DNA of 64,000 nt from assembly GCA_007844125.1 (NCBI GenBank), contig CM017567.1, forward strand, positions 48,319,235 to 48,383,234. Reading direction: 5' to 3'. This document shows, one piece after another, positions 1 to 11,405 of this stretch. The notes under the pieces were generated by a model. That model worked only from the letters and a program-made list of their open reading frames with translations, searched no databases and was not told where the DNA came from. The DNA is from Sinonovacula constricta. Lineage: Eukaryota; Mollusca; Bivalvia; Cardiida; Solecurtidae. Made by a program: the position numbers and the translations under genes. Numbering within the stretch: position 1 is the first letter of the stretch; each line of letters begins with the position of its first letter.

Positions 1-785
1 ATTGTCTTCATATCAAGCTTCTTTGTGGTAAAGAATGGCATCAAGAAGGAAATTGCATACAATTTTTTCTTTAACCTTAATATAAACGTGTAAAAATAAC
101 ATCCTTTTTTATGGTTTGTAATTTGCTCATGATACTTTAGCTTTGTTTTGTAAATTGACAGGTTTCCTTGTAGTTCCTGTATAACTCCAAGACCTTACTT
201 GAAATTTTGCTTTGTTGCTTAAAAGTGTCAATATGTACAATTTTCTTTTTGTATTTGTTTTTGAAATACATCAAAGCAGCACACTTAAGGTAATTGTAAC
301 AAATGTCCAGCTGAAATGGTGGGTAGAGATCTTATGACATTATTTAAGTCCTTCACCCTGTGATATAAATTCATATGGATTAGGGCTGAGGAGTCAGAGA
401 AGTTACGTGTCAGTTGTTGTAAGTTTTATATCCGAAGTTACAATTTAAAAAAACAAAAAAGAATTATGCAAGAAACTGGATTCAACAGCATGTTTTCCAT
501 TTATATGTACATATGAAATACTTTCTAGTAAAATAAGCCTATATAGAACATAATAGACAGCTCTTAAATTCTCTGTCAATGGTGTCCGTACTGAAGCATG
601 GTGCCCTTAGTGGAATGTATTAGAAAGTTGTCAAAGAGCTTTTTGTAGTTATAAAATTATTGATAACTTCTCAGCAATATCCAGTCTAGTCTATCTCAAA
701 GAAATGACCGAGGTGGTCAGAGTGATTATTATAAAAATAAAGACTTAGGTTGTGGTCCGTATATAGCTTTAAGGAACTGGTAAAT
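1..785. other. AT-rich non-coding sequence, no feature recognised
   Basis: Poly-A and poly-T runs and stop codons occur in all frames. No repeat family of this window is evident here. Confidence 0.6.
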
Positions 786-1180
786 GTGATATTGACCAAG
801 GACGCAGCTCGAGGGCAATATCATATTAGCCAGATCCACAAAACTATATATTGACTGAAACATAATTATTTACTTGTTATATCACATACCCTATGAAATT
901 AAAGCACCATTGATACAGAATAATGTGATACTTACTTCACTATTTGTTTACGCTTTTTTTTTGTTATTTTTTATTTATATTTACCTTTTAATGTTACCAA
1001 AACCTCATCAGACACACTGACAAATTGTCGATTTTTTTTACCAGATGCCATTTTATTATAGCAATAGTGTGCAAAAAAAAAGAACGTGATCATCAGTGTT
1101 ATGTTCTCAGTGCTCATTTGAACACATTCTCGAGTCAATATCACTTTATACTGACTCACATGTGATGCGTGCTCGATCAA
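786..1180 (-). other. Possible Crypton/ZMYM-like N-terminal coding scrap with palindromic flanks
   Basis: On the - strand, 1051 down to about 995 reads MASGKKNRQFVSVSDEVLVT then LK, followed by a possible donor (AAAAG|gtaaat). The MASxKKxRxFVxVSxEDL type of start is, from memory, common in invertebrate proteins of the Crypton-derived ZMYM/QRICH1 kind. The flanks contain 'gatattgacc...gagggcaatatc' at 788-824 and 'ctcgagtcaatatcac' near 1130, a palindromic style seen around such elements. No tyrosine-recombinase domain follows within the window. It may be an old transposon fragment or chance. Confidence 0.22.
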
Positions 1181-1199
1181 TCAAAACGGTTTAAATGCA

Positions 1200-1689
1200 A
1201 AGGTTATGTGATATTATGTGTTACAGACTTCATACACTGTACCATTTCAACATGGAACCACATATATTACACACCAATTTTGGCAACTTTAAACCATTTG
1301 GGTCAGGCTTATTTAACTCTCATCTGTATAAGTGCTGTACTTAAATTTTAAGACTGTTATTTTTTCAATAATCCTTACTTAGGTTCCGTAGAAGTTTGGT
1401 AACGTAATTACATGAAATGTAAAACACTTAGACTGTGTGCAACACAAAAGGTGTGGCATATGTCATTTACATGTAAAGGCCAGTTGTTTGAACATATTCT
1501 CAGCTCACTGAAAGTCAAATTACTAACCGGATGTCTGTCGCTGTCTTGTGTCAGTGAATGTTATCTATTGTTTAAAAGGTAAGTTGGATGCGCTTTGATG
1601 CTTAACATCAATGTCTTGTTTAAATGTGTCAGTTTATCCAACCAGTGTTAGTGTGAACAGTTGACCTGCAATACACTTGCATTTAGTTT
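1200..1689. other. Non-coding, nothing recognised
   Basis: AT-rich, with short open frames lacking codon bias or recognisable domains. It leads into the SINE fragment at 1690. Confidence 0.5.
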
Positions 1690-1898
1690 GTGCACTGGAC
1701 CTGGTAACGCTCAGGCAAATATAAGGGTAGTTCCACGACTGGTTTGCCTGGTGTCAAGGACTGATTGTGGTATCATGCCAAGTGTTCTCGCCATGCTAAA
1801 CACAGTGAAGGCAGCACTATATCAGCTTCAAGTGGACACCGTCTCCAGATAACTGAAATACTTTCGGTGGGACAATAAACCTAATTAAACAAAACAAA
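1690..1898 (+). mobile_element. SINE family C, 5'-truncated copy
   Basis: It matches the full-length family C copy at 24119-24432 in reverse complement: 'ggcaaatataagggtagttc', 'gtatcatgcca..tgttc', 'cagtgaaggcagcactatat', 'caagtggacaccgtctccag' and 'ataactgaaatactt'. It ends in an A-rich 'aacaaaacaaac' tail. Only the last part of the tRNA-like head remains ('cctggtaacgctcagg'). Confidence 0.75.
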
Positions 1899-2240
1899 CC
1901 TTTTGTGCATGTAGGCATGAATGGAACAGAATAAAAGAGCAGCATACAAATTGTGGAAACTTCCATTTAATAACAGGCATGGTGTTTAATTAAGTATGTT
2001 TGGAATAATAAATCATGTGAGTCCAGGTTTTTTAGGTAGTAATTAAAGTAATAATTAGTTAAAAACATGTCCATTTGTTATTGCTTAATTGTAGTTATGT
2101 CCTTATTTTCTGGAATGTTTTCTGATATAATGTTTGATTCATTTAGGTGAGGGACTTTGTGCATGGTGAACCCTTTATTATGCTCTTGTTTATTTAAACA
2201 TGTTTTACTTTGAGCTTTGTAATAAATGATAAAACTTAAG
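1899..2240. other. AT-rich non-coding, nothing recognised
   Basis: No coding signal and no match to the repeat families of the window. Confidence 0.5.
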
Positions 2241-3003
2241 CAAATAGTGTAGGTCTAGATCAGTCAGCTCCCGCTGTTACCGGTCTCAGCAGGATATGCA
2301 CTATTGGCTAGAGATGGGTCGATATCATTGATGCATTAGTAAATCATGATAATTGCCTTCATGGTACAGTGTTGCGATACAATGTTGAGGTGTCGATACA
2401 GTACGATACTATTATCATTCACGAAACACTATAATTTATGTCAGTATTGTATACTTACATACTGCCTGCGTAAAAGAAAAAAATGAATCTATTATATCGC
2501 TTATGCAACTGACAAAAAAAATATATATATCTAAGCACGTAATTTTACAAAGTATTCGGTACAGGAAGTCCTTTAATTGATTGAGTTAGAGAAAGTGGAC
2601 CTGTCTTTCCTAAAAAATATTTTGTTCTAACCGGTAACCAGCTATTAGCATGTTCTTTTTGTAATATCTATAATCTAAGCGACATATGAATTTAAAACAA
2701 TAACAAAAATGTTTTTAGTAATTTTCAATCATCTTTAGTCAGAGCAATTATTAATGTTCTAGAATTATTGCTTATTGAAATTAAAAGCATTTTGGTTACA
2801 GTGATGTTTTCACTTAATAAACCTATTAAACAATAAACAGAAATGAGGATTTTAATTTAGTTAGGCATAAATTCACTCAATGCATTTATTTTGTTTCAAT
2901 GAAAATATCGTGATACTATGTCGCAATACAATTCAGAAATCGTGATAATATCGTGATACATTTTTAGCAGTGATACCTAACTCTACTATTGACAGAGTCC
3001 CTG
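2241..3003 (+). repeat. Foldback element E, split by a hAT-like insertion
   Basis: The left part 2241-2307 (aatagtgtaggtctagatca ... aggatatgcactattgg) and the right part from 2985 (actattgacagagtcc) together form one copy of the foldback element. That element is also at 43138, 43255, 62938 and 63885. The interruption is the element at 2308-2984. Confidence 0.65.
2308..2984. mobile_element. hAT-like non-autonomous transposon (~677 bp)
   Basis: It starts ctagagatgggtcgatatc and ends gtgatacctaactct, an imperfect inverted repeat of the (T/C)AGAGxTxGGTxxxAT type. Direct flanks are ACTATTGG (2300-2307) and ACTATTGA (2985-2992), an 8-bp target-site duplication with one mismatch, as expected for hAT. 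Subterminal CGATA/TATCG motifs are plentiful at both ends. There is no transposase frame. Confidence 0.68.
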
Positions 3004-4149
3004 AGAATATGTGACGTTACCTTGGCATGATGTTTGTTAGCAGAATTATATTTAAGACTTTAGAATTTCTATAGCTTTGTAATAAATGTCGCGTACTCAA
3101 GTTGCTTATTTTAACCTGTTTAAGTGCTCTCATTGTGAAATTTCTGACGCTATTGTAGTATAATTAATAGTTTCATGCAATTGAGCAAATCTGGAACAAT
3201 ATATGCTTGATAAATCCTAATAAATACAGTGTCGTTACTCATTCTTGCAGAGTGTGCATTTACTATTTGATTTTCATGTGTTCAATTGACAAATAGAGCA
3301 TAGGGAACAATTAGAAATATATGCTTCATAATCTGAATTGACATTTATTTATGAGCATGGAATAATAGAATAATAAAAAGGAAGTTAAATCCAACATTAA
3401 ATAGGTTTAGGTGATTGCAATATACCAGTTATCACGCTACCAGTTTCTGCAGTATCATATTGCAGTATGACATTCAGTTATCACAATGACGTTTTGATAA
3501 AGTTTAATTATTTTCATTTGTTATGTTTTTTAGATGCAATGCAGAAACACAAATATGGTTATTATAGTGAAGTTGAAAACATACACTGTAATTCTACAGT
3601 GTTAAAGCTTTCTTTTGCTGCCAAAACAGCTTGAGTGCATCTTCTAACTTGGAGATACAGTCCTAGATCAAAGGAAAATAATTAAAAAAAATAAAAACAT
3701 TGCCAGGGTTTCTACTTCCGATGCACATTTACATCTACCATCCTTCAACATTGCCCAGTGACCATTTCTCACTTACTCCAACCTTAGTGTAGGAAGGTAA
3801 TCTGACAAATAAAACCAAATCATTAAGCAGCATTTGCATGAGAATTGTAAAACTCTGCCGAGCATGAAATTATCAGATCTAGAAACACAAATGTCCTTTC
3901 TGATCAGTCACCTGCCTCTAGAAGCTACCTGGTTCTATTTTCACTTATTGCTGCTAATCCCCAAGCATCATGCCAAGTAACCTTTGCTTGTAGTTTCTAA
4001 CCTGAATTGTTCAGAAGTGAAAGGGCTTGGTTATAAAAATATGCAGAAGAACAAGGGGTAACTATAGCAGAAATAAAGGTGGATAGGTCGTTATTGGATA
4101 TTCAGGACTTGTACCTTGTGTGTGGGTTGTTAAGCCTACATGTAGCAGG
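3004..4149. other. Non-coding, nothing recognised
   Basis: AT-rich. A short inverted 'gcagtatcatattgcagtatg' style repeat lies near 3450. No coding exon was found. Confidence 0.5.
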
Positions 4150-4598
4150 GATTATTAAAGGTGAAGGTCATATGGTGAGACATTTCCATCAATGTCAAGG
4201 TTATAATAAAAATAGACAGCTTTAATTATGAATCATACTTTTATAGCTGTACCCTGCATTGCTAGGACTCATTTAAGAATCGTCTTGAAAATTCTAAACT
4301 TATTGGCACTGTTAAGATTATATAGAAGTGACAATTTAAAGTTACTGTCATAGTGTGACATTTCCATCAATGTCAAGGTTATTAACAAAATGTGCAGCTT
4401 TAAATGTTTTATTTCTTCCCTTAACCCTACATTACTTATAAATATTAGAATTGTTTTGTAAATTCTGACCTTAGTGGCACCATCATGCTTGTATAATTTC
4501 AAGGTTATGATAAAAAAAAACTGCTTCAAATTTCATCTCTAAACCTATATGGCTTTTACTCATTTGAATTATCTTGGAAATTCTCAGGTTGTTAGTTT
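4150..4598 (+). repeat. Diverged tandem repeat, ~175-bp unit, about 2.5 copies
   Basis: The block 'gacatttccatcaatgtcaa' + 'ggtta' occurs at about 4178 and 4358, with a third, weaker unit near 4490. Each is followed by 'cagcttta', 'accctacattgct' and 'gaattgtcttgaaaattct..ac' type stretches. A related single block lies at 5440-5560 (tttatcaatgtcaaggtcag). The third unit is interrupted by the SINE at 4599. Confidence 0.6.
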
Positions 4599-4827
4599 TT
4601 GTTTGTTTTTGCAATATATTGCAGTGACCATTTATGATCATTATAGCAACATCCAGCTTTTTGGTGGAGAAAGACCCCAGGCACTTGTCTGTGTAGAACC
4701 ACCAGCGCACAGCAAGTCAGCTGGAAGATCTTCCCAGATTAAGACTTTAATCAGGACTCGAACCCACGTGGTGAGAGGCTAAGCTGTCAGAGGAGTCAAC
4801 GACTCTACCGCTATGCCACGGGTGCCC
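4599..4827 (-). mobile_element. SINE family A, near full-length
   Basis: On the - strand it begins GGGCACCCGTGGCATAGCGG, a tRNA-like A box. A B-box-like GGTTCGAGTCC follows, then the family core (cttccagctgac, ggttctac.cagac, tctttctccaccaaaaagct) and an AAAACAAACAAAAACTAA tail. Imperfect flanks ctcaggttgttag and ctcaaaatgttag suggest an old target-site duplication. Confidence 0.85.
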
Positions 4828-4829
4828 CT

Positions 4830-5439
4830 CAAAATGTTAGTTTGATGTTCAGGAGGTTGTCTAGGCAAGCTTTTATTATTTGGAGTAAAGGTCATATCGC
4901 ATCGTCAGAACCCATGTTAAATATTCCGTTATCACAACATACAAATACATGTATCTCTGATTACTTCATCAGAAAAACACCTCGGATAATTCACGTGTCA
5001 TCTCTCAGATGAATGTAGGTAGTCGGATTACCTCAGCCATTTCCCTAAATGGGACTGCTTTTGTGACAGACGTCAAAACAAAGATGGCAGCTCGGATTAC
5101 AGATCACTACAGTATGAAGCCTGTAAAACTTTGTGGCGGCTTCAATTTTAAATCATCCAGGTTTAATTCACCTACCGCAGCAGACATGCAGCTGTCAAAA
5201 CGATCATGATTTCATTTAGTATCAATGCATCAGATACATCCGAGGGATGATTGTCCCGAGGAAAAAATTACCTAAGGAGTTCCGATTGCACATGTTAGTG
5301 CGGCCACGTTGACAAATAGTTTTTTTTAGCTTCACTTGAAGAGTAGCATCAGTGTAATATACTGGTTGCTATGAAGATGCATAAAAACAAACATTAACCA
5401 GCCAAATATTCCATGTCCACCATAAAATGGAGTGGTATG
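4830..5439. other. CpG-richer unique stretch without a recognised gene
   Basis: CpG is visibly denser than in the surroundings (tcgcatcgtc, ctcggat, acgtc, taccgc, cccgagg, gcggccacg). 'aaagatggcagctcgg' near 5081 resembles a YY1-type AAGATGGCxGC site found at many animal start regions. The 66-codon frame at 5009-5209 has no recognisable domain or signal peptide. This might be an old promoter, or nothing. Confidence 0.25.
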
Positions 5440-5560
5440 AGTAAAAGTGGGTTCCAATCATATTGTGGCTTTTTTATCAATGTCAAGGTCAGTACACAGC
5501 TTCAGAGTGCAAGAGTATTGCAGGATATTGTTGTATTAGTTGCATTGAGTAAATATGGAG

Positions 5561-5973
5561 TTGCTGCTTTATAGAGGGAGCTGCAGACCTTACAACTAAA
5601 GATTCCTGGTACTCATCTTTTTTTTAAACATTTTATTAAGTTTGATCTTACAACACCTTCAGTGCTACACTGAATCCGATTAAGGTTCTCTCTTTAGGTA
5701 AAGTAATGTTGTCTAGTTGTGTAGCAAACACCACTGCAATTATTTTGTTTGACTGTATGAAATTCTTAATTAGAACTCAAAAAACAATAAAAATAGAAAA
5801 AATGTTTGAAGATTTGGGTTGCAATTTTTGCAGTGGCACTGTTTAAGCTTTTAAAAAAACTAATGCAAGAAAGTAAGAAACAAGAGGTATTTAGTCAATT
5901 GTGATGTTGATTGGCATTGTATCCGAAAAAAAACAAAGAACACTAGATATATCAGGTTCCTCATTGCTGCGTC
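5561..5973. other. AT-rich non-coding, nothing recognised
   Basis: Poly-A and poly-T runs. No repeat family match was seen. Confidence 0.5.
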
Positions 5974-6221
5974 AGGGGGCGCCTGTGGCATAGTGGTAGA
6001 GTCGCCAATTTGTAACTCCTGTGACTGCTTATCCTCCCACTGCATGGGTTTGAGTTCTGTTGGCAGGTTGAAGGACTTAATGTGGGAAGGTTTACCAGCT
6101 GTGTGCTGGTGGTTCTACCCAGACATTTGTTTGGAGTCTTTCTCCACCAAAATAGGTGGACATTGCTATAATGATCATAATTGGTCGCTGCCATGTATCT
6201 CAAAAACAAAAAACAAAACTA
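5974..6221 (+). mobile_element. SINE family A, full-length copy
   Basis: The tRNA-like head gggcgcctgtggcatagtgg carries an A box, followed by a B box (gggtttgagttc). The family body is gggaaggtttaccagctg, ggttctacccagacatttgt, tctttctccaccaaaatagg, ataatgatcataattgg, and the tail is caaaaacaaaaaacaaaac. The flanks TCATTGCTGCGTC (5961-5973) and TCATTACTGCATC (6222-6234) are a 13-bp target-site duplication with two mismatches. This is the best reference copy of the family in the window. Confidence 0.9.
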
Positions 6222-6234
6222 TCATTACTGCATC

Positions 6235-7366
6235 TAAAATTAAGAAAAAATGGCCCACTTCAATGATACCAGCGAAAGAGATAAAAGATAAAAATCTAAA
6301 GCATTTAGATTGACCTTCAATTTATTTTGACTAGTACTTATACTTATGAAGAGTAGAGCGAACACACAAAAATACAGCTGTCAGTACATGAACAACATAG
6401 ATGCAACATTTATGTCTAGGCACATGTTCATTGTTAACATTATGGTGTTAAGTTAGTTTGAATTTTTTTTATAAAAGTCATGAGTTGTATAATGCAGAAA
6501 TACACAAGGTAAGAATTTATGAATGAACGGTTTCTTGCAAGAACGCAGCATCAAGAAATGGGGTGACATCATTAATAAATTGCTATAGTGACCTACACTC
6601 CTGCTGTGAATATTACTTTGAAGCCTTTTATTTAAAGCCTTGATGGTATCTAGAAGTTTACAAAATCGAATATTGCATTCTGATTAAGCAATAAATATAA
6701 ATTACTTCATTCTTGTATGGTATAACTAGAAATGTAGGCTATGAAAGACATTTCAAGATTCTGTGTCATTTTTGCTATAAAGGCAAATGGTTTAAATGGG
6801 TTAGTTGCATTTAGAAATGTTAGATGGTTTAAGTTAAAGATTGTGTGCCATTTTATCTATCGTGTAATAAAATCAGATTCCTCTTATCAGCAACTCTTAA
6901 GGCATCTCTCTCCTGAAAGTAATTGATTGTTGGCCATGTAATGAGCAGAGAAATGTTGCAGAGGTTGGAGACTGCTATAAACCTCAGATTGCATTGTCAC
7001 AGATCCAATAAACAGAGATTAATGTGGATTAGGCCACAAGAATGATTGGCAATGTGATGCTTCAAGCTGGTAGAGAACAGCAGAACATTGTACATGTACA
7101 TGCATGAGAATGGGCGTTAAGAATGTGAAGCATTTTAGCAAGAACTGTGTATGACTTTAATCCCATATGGTCCGATAAAGAATTGAACTTTCCTCCGATG
7201 GGCTGTAGCCATGGTCCTCGCTGTAACTAGGTTTGACAAACAATAGCTAAAATAGTGGTGTTCAAGTTAAAATGTATGCAAGTAAAGAGTATTTTTAGAT
7301 TGGTTTTTCAGTTGCTTGAACTTGTCAGATTGGATTGGCTGAGGGATATTACACTATACATATATA
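6235..7366. other. Non-coding, nothing recognised
   Basis: AT-rich. No exon or family repeat could be supported. Confidence 0.5.
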
Positions 7367-7621
7367 TACTCGTCAAAATTTCTAAGTGCACACTTTTGTC
7401 ATTCGTGCCAGAGGAGGACACACCTATTATTAGAAGTGTGAATTTTGTTCTAAACACCTATGAAATAAATTGTTCTTGTCTTATTTTACTCGAGTACCTA
7501 CCTGAACTACCTGGGACATATTTCAAAAATATTTTCAATAATTTTCAAGTATTTCATTGTCAGTTTTTATCAGGTATTCCGTAAAATACAAAGTGTGCAC
7601 TTGGAAATTGTGACTAGTGTA
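7367..7621. mobile_element. Short MITE with ~30-bp terminal inverted repeats (mariner-like)
   Basis: The left end TACTCGTCAAAATTTCTAAG + TGCACACTT mirrors the right end aaagtgtgcacttggaaatt + gtgactagtgta. The insertion site is TA-rich (tatata / tatat), compatible with TA duplication. It is about 255 bp long with no open frame. Confidence 0.65.
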
Positions 7622-8691
7622 TATTAAAAATTTGTACCATTTAAGTAATAAGTCTTACCTTTTTTTCTGCATGGTACAATTATGGATGAGTAGAAAAAGT
7701 TTAAGATTGTAATATTGTTGACCATTTCATAAACAATGCCTTTTATCTGTGATAGAGTTGAAAACTGGACCTGACTGGGGAAAAAAAGAAGAAAAAAAAA
7801 AGGGTTTAATCATGTATTTAACTGTTAGAGATTCGACAAGAAAAGCTTAGATGTAAAGCATGGAAGTTTGTTACTGCTCAACAGTCGTACATTTTTTTTT
7901 ACTAATAATAAGCACAAACACAATAAAAAAAAAAGCAAAATTTTGTCACTATTAAATAATTCCATTGCCATCGAACTTAAAATGCTGACCATCGTGCATC
8001 AGTTTGTAGGTGACATACAGTCAAAGCAGAAAAAATGTTGGTGCTGAGTAGCACCATTTTTCCATCACAGACTGTTTGCCTTTTTTTTTCTGCACCACTG
8101 ATATGGTTGTAATAGTGCCTTTCATCAATGTTTCAGTACTAGTAAATTACTGTTGCATGCGAGCCCATTGGCAGAAAATGTCTAAATAGAGTAAATCAAA
8201 TAAAGCCTACATCTAGCTGGATTTTGTTTGTGCAAAAGATACAGAGATTAAGATAAGATAATAGGAAATCATGAGTGACAGGCAGCAGCATTGCATAATG
8301 GAGATATATTGTGTGTTTAATGTTTGATGGCCATGCGCTTAAAGAGTGATGTATGTAATGAAATAAATGTGAAAAGATACAGAGTTTAGATGACACAACA
8401 TTGAGGATCTCATAGGTATTCTCGAGGAACTTATGAAGAAAACATGTATGTGCAATTGCTTGGCAACAGTTTTTTGTTTTTTTTGACACTGAGTTTGCCA
8501 TTTTTGTAATAAATGTACCAGTTAATAACATGAATAATTCTTTCAGCACATGGGTTCTTTCTCTACCAATAATAATCAGTCCTCACCAATATCATCATAA
8601 TTTTGTCAGTGTAAAGTAACAAAAACATAAAACAACAATAGACAAGTCTCAACAACAACACATTTAATATTCTATTTAAAAGTAAAGGAAT
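7622..8691. other. Non-coding, nothing recognised
   Basis: Several A/T homopolymers (7785-7805, 7893, 8075). The open frame at 8196-8549 on the - strand has no domain I know. Confidence 0.5.
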
Positions 8692-9187
8692 TTAAAGGTA
8701 GTATCCGAAGTTTGTCTTCTTCAAATACCATAAACCTGGATTGAAGGAATTGGGATATAACTTTTGCAAAAAGTAAAACCTAAGTTAGACAAAAGACAAT
8801 GTTGAACTACCGGTATGTCTAAATTGTAAAAGACTGTAGAAATTATGAACTAAATCACTCTACACGCACATTCTTTCTAAAAACTATAAATAAGCATGAT
8901 TGTGATTTCTGCTAAAAATAGACATCGACGTCAGACCGGATTTCCAGAATGATTATATAAAGTTATGGATCACATGGTTTTCTTAGTTTAAAAATAGCTA
9001 ACTGTGCAGCATGGCTTAGATAGGAAATACGTATTTGTTATGACGATTGATATGTTATCTGTCAGTTTTAACATAGACGCAGGACATCAGTTATCAATAT
9101 TTTGCGAGAACTTTTCAGGCAATAAAAATTTATTTGGTTCTTTGAGAGAAAAAAATCTTGACCACACTGTTTGATACTGCCTTTAAA
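8692..9187 (+). mobile_element. TTAA-flanked MITE (family D), copy 1
   Basis: It is bounded by TTAAAGGTAGTATCCGA.. and ..GTTTGATACTGCCTTTAA, diverged ends of the family inverted repeat AGGTGGTATCCGACAGTTTG. Shared interior: 'gctaaaaatagacatcgacg', 'cacatggttttcttagttta' and 'gcatggcttagataggaaat'. Confidence 0.82.
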
Positions 9188-9702
9188 AACATTGACATCC
9201 TCAAACCTACCCAATATATTCTCTACATGGCTTACATACATCATCAGACACATTTTCAGTGTTTGTTTGTTTTATCACTGGTAATTATTCCCTGAGCTTA
9301 AGTTAAATAGGAAATCCATTTAATTAAGTGCAGGTACATTTTCTTCCTTTTAATTTTATATTGTAGGCAGTCATAAAAATCAGCAAATGAGTACAAACTA
9401 TATTGATTTTGGGGGAAAATAGTGAATTTTGCATATGTGTTTTAGAAGATTACAGATTGTTCAGTTTTCTGAAAAAGAAGGCTGTAGATCCACATCTGCA
9501 ATTTGTCCAAATTAGCTGTCTGATCAGCATGTAGTTATAATTTGTTACGTGTTTTATTAATAGGTTTCAATTGAAAAACATTGTAATAACTGAAATTAGT
9601 ATGTGTACATTGTTTCCTGCAAAGTCTCTAGCAAGACTTTTTTTCACTTTGTGCAAGTAGATTTTAATTAGGAAGAATAAGTTTAGGAACTACAATTATG
9701 CT
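9188..9702. other. AT-rich non-coding, nothing recognised
   Basis: No coding signal and no repeat family match. Confidence 0.5.
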
Positions 9703-9836
9703 TGCTTGAGCGTAAGCATGGGAGCTTTACCACTACCATTTTTTTTTTACTTTTAGTTTGTTGCAGCCCAGGTTTGATCCTGGGCCTCTGGTATAAATGC
9801 TCAACTTAATTCGCTGCCATAGGTAGAGTGCACAAA
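9703..9836 (-). mobile_element. SINE family C, head-only fragment
   Basis: Reverse complement of the family C start: 'ccaggtttgatcctgggcct' is a B-box-like loop, and 'gggagctttaccactaccat' is the junction after the tRNA-like head. The body is missing. Confidence 0.6.
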
Positions 9837-9985
9837 AAGATTAAAATAAGTAAGAACTAGTACACATGTAATGGTAAGTTTAATCCCACTTTATTGCCAA
9901 CCTAATGAATAATACACAATACTGTTTAAACCCAAGTGTTGGTTGCATTTCCTAATTAAAATGAAATATAGGGATTATGTTAGAA

Positions 9986-10128
9986 GCTTTTCCAGCTGAC
10001 CTGCAGTATGACAGTGGGTTAACCCAGACATTTGTTTTAGATCTTCCTCCAAAAATGTTTTTGGTTCTCACTGTCATGATGACAATTGTGTCACAGTCAA
10101 GTATTCCTATATCAAAGAAAAGAAAACT
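9986..10128 (+). mobile_element. SINE family A, 5'-truncated, diverged
   Basis: 'ttccagctgacctgcagt', 'aacccagacatttgttt' and 'tcttcctccaaaaatg' match the family A body; the tail is weak. Confidence 0.6.
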
Positions 10129-10403
10129 ACTTTTTGATATATTAACATTTTAATTTGGAAAAAAAGTGTTGATCTACAATTTGGAGACTTAGTTTCTGAT
10201 ATCTGAGGGTTAACTTAAACAGAAGGTTAAGGACTGTTGTGCATGTTAATGTGTAGAATGCATAACTAGGTAAGTTATCTAGTGCCTCGCAAATAGTATT
10301 TCATTTGTCTGAAGATGATATTCCCCTGAAGCAGATACAGGGTCTCAGACTTGAAAAACTTTTGATCCTCACCTAAGTCAGGTTAGAGTGATAGCTTTCA
10401 TGG
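10129..10403. other. Non-coding, nothing recognised
   Basis: Unique AT-rich sequence between two SINE fragments. Confidence 0.4.
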
Positions 10404-10546
10404 ATGAAGATCTTCCAGCTGATCTGTGATGTGCCAGTTATTCTACCCAGAATTTGTCTGGAGTCTTTCTCCACCAATAATTAGTAATACTTTGGCAATA
10501 TAACCATAATTGTGTCAATTTGATGTAACAATAAAACAAACCAGAA
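10404..10546 (+). mobile_element. SINE family A, 5'-truncated, variant tail
   Basis: 'gatcttccagctgatctgt', 'attctacccagaatttgtct' and 'gtctttctccaccaataatt' match family A. The end 'attgtgtcaatttgatgtaa' + 'caataaaacaaa' belongs to the tail variant also seen at 20138, 35355 and 47700. Confidence 0.72.
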
Positions 10547-11042
10547 AAAAATCCATGACCTTTGTACCTACAGCCAACTTTCTACTTAATTTAATTCTTT
10601 ACATTAATTTTGTACCTATTGCACCGAGTAAGTGTTCAAATAGATAAAAAAAACAACTATTAATGTATTAGTATGTCATGGAACCTGCTGAGTATATCAT
10701 GTTGACCTTATGCAAGTTGTGAATATTTAGACTAGCTACATGTAACTCCTTCTGGGAGCTGAATGATCAGAATCTGCACTGTTAGCAGCTTAGTCTATTT
10801 CATTAAGACTCGTAATATTTGCATGAAGTTGTAAGGCGAATGAATTTAGTTTGGGTTAATAGCAAATATAGCATTATAAGGGTTACACAAATGCACCACA
10901 TTACAATGTGCATGGCCATGAGTAATCTGCATAACAAGATAGTTGTCTGACAAGCATTTCCTGTGGGATGTGTCTTGTCTGGGAACCGGGATAAATTTTC
11001 AGCCAGAACTGGAAGACAAAGCAGCGGTTAATGTTAATAGTT
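10547..11042. other. Non-coding with a foldback-element E remnant
   Basis: 10748-10792 (gggagctgaatgatcagaat ctgcactgtt) is the right half of foldback element E. The remainder is unassigned. Confidence 0.4.
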
Positions 11043-11118
11043 GTTTGAGGAATTGATCCAAATCAGTGGAGCTGTTGGAGGTGTCTAACCAGGATCTGCA
11101 CTGTTTTGCTGTTCGGTC
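11043..11118 (+). repeat. Foldback element E, diverged copy
   Basis: 'gatccaaatcagtggagctg ... taaccaggatctgcactgtt ttgctg' carries both arms of the element. Confidence 0.5.
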
Positions 11119-11405
11119 TGTAGCAAGATAAGCAGAATATAAAATAATAAATCTGCATATAAATGATAAAGGATAAAAAATGACATAATAGGATGTTTAT
11201 TAGTCACAGCATTACAAGTAAGAATAAACTGGGCAGGTTTTGTCTTTACAGTAAATATTCCTTAACAAAAAGGTACACATTGATCATGTTTGCTTCTTGT
11301 TGATGTATCGTATAGGGACATCAACAGTAAGTCCTTTGCCTCAATGCAACATTAACCCATGTGTTGAGAGGCTAAGCAGAAGAAGGAGTTACAAGCAACT
11401 GTAAC
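11119..11405. other. Non-coding, nothing recognised
   Basis: AT-rich. A short stretch near 11360 (cccatgtgttgagaggctaa gcag) resembles a reversed SINE A head but is too short to call. Confidence 0.35.
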
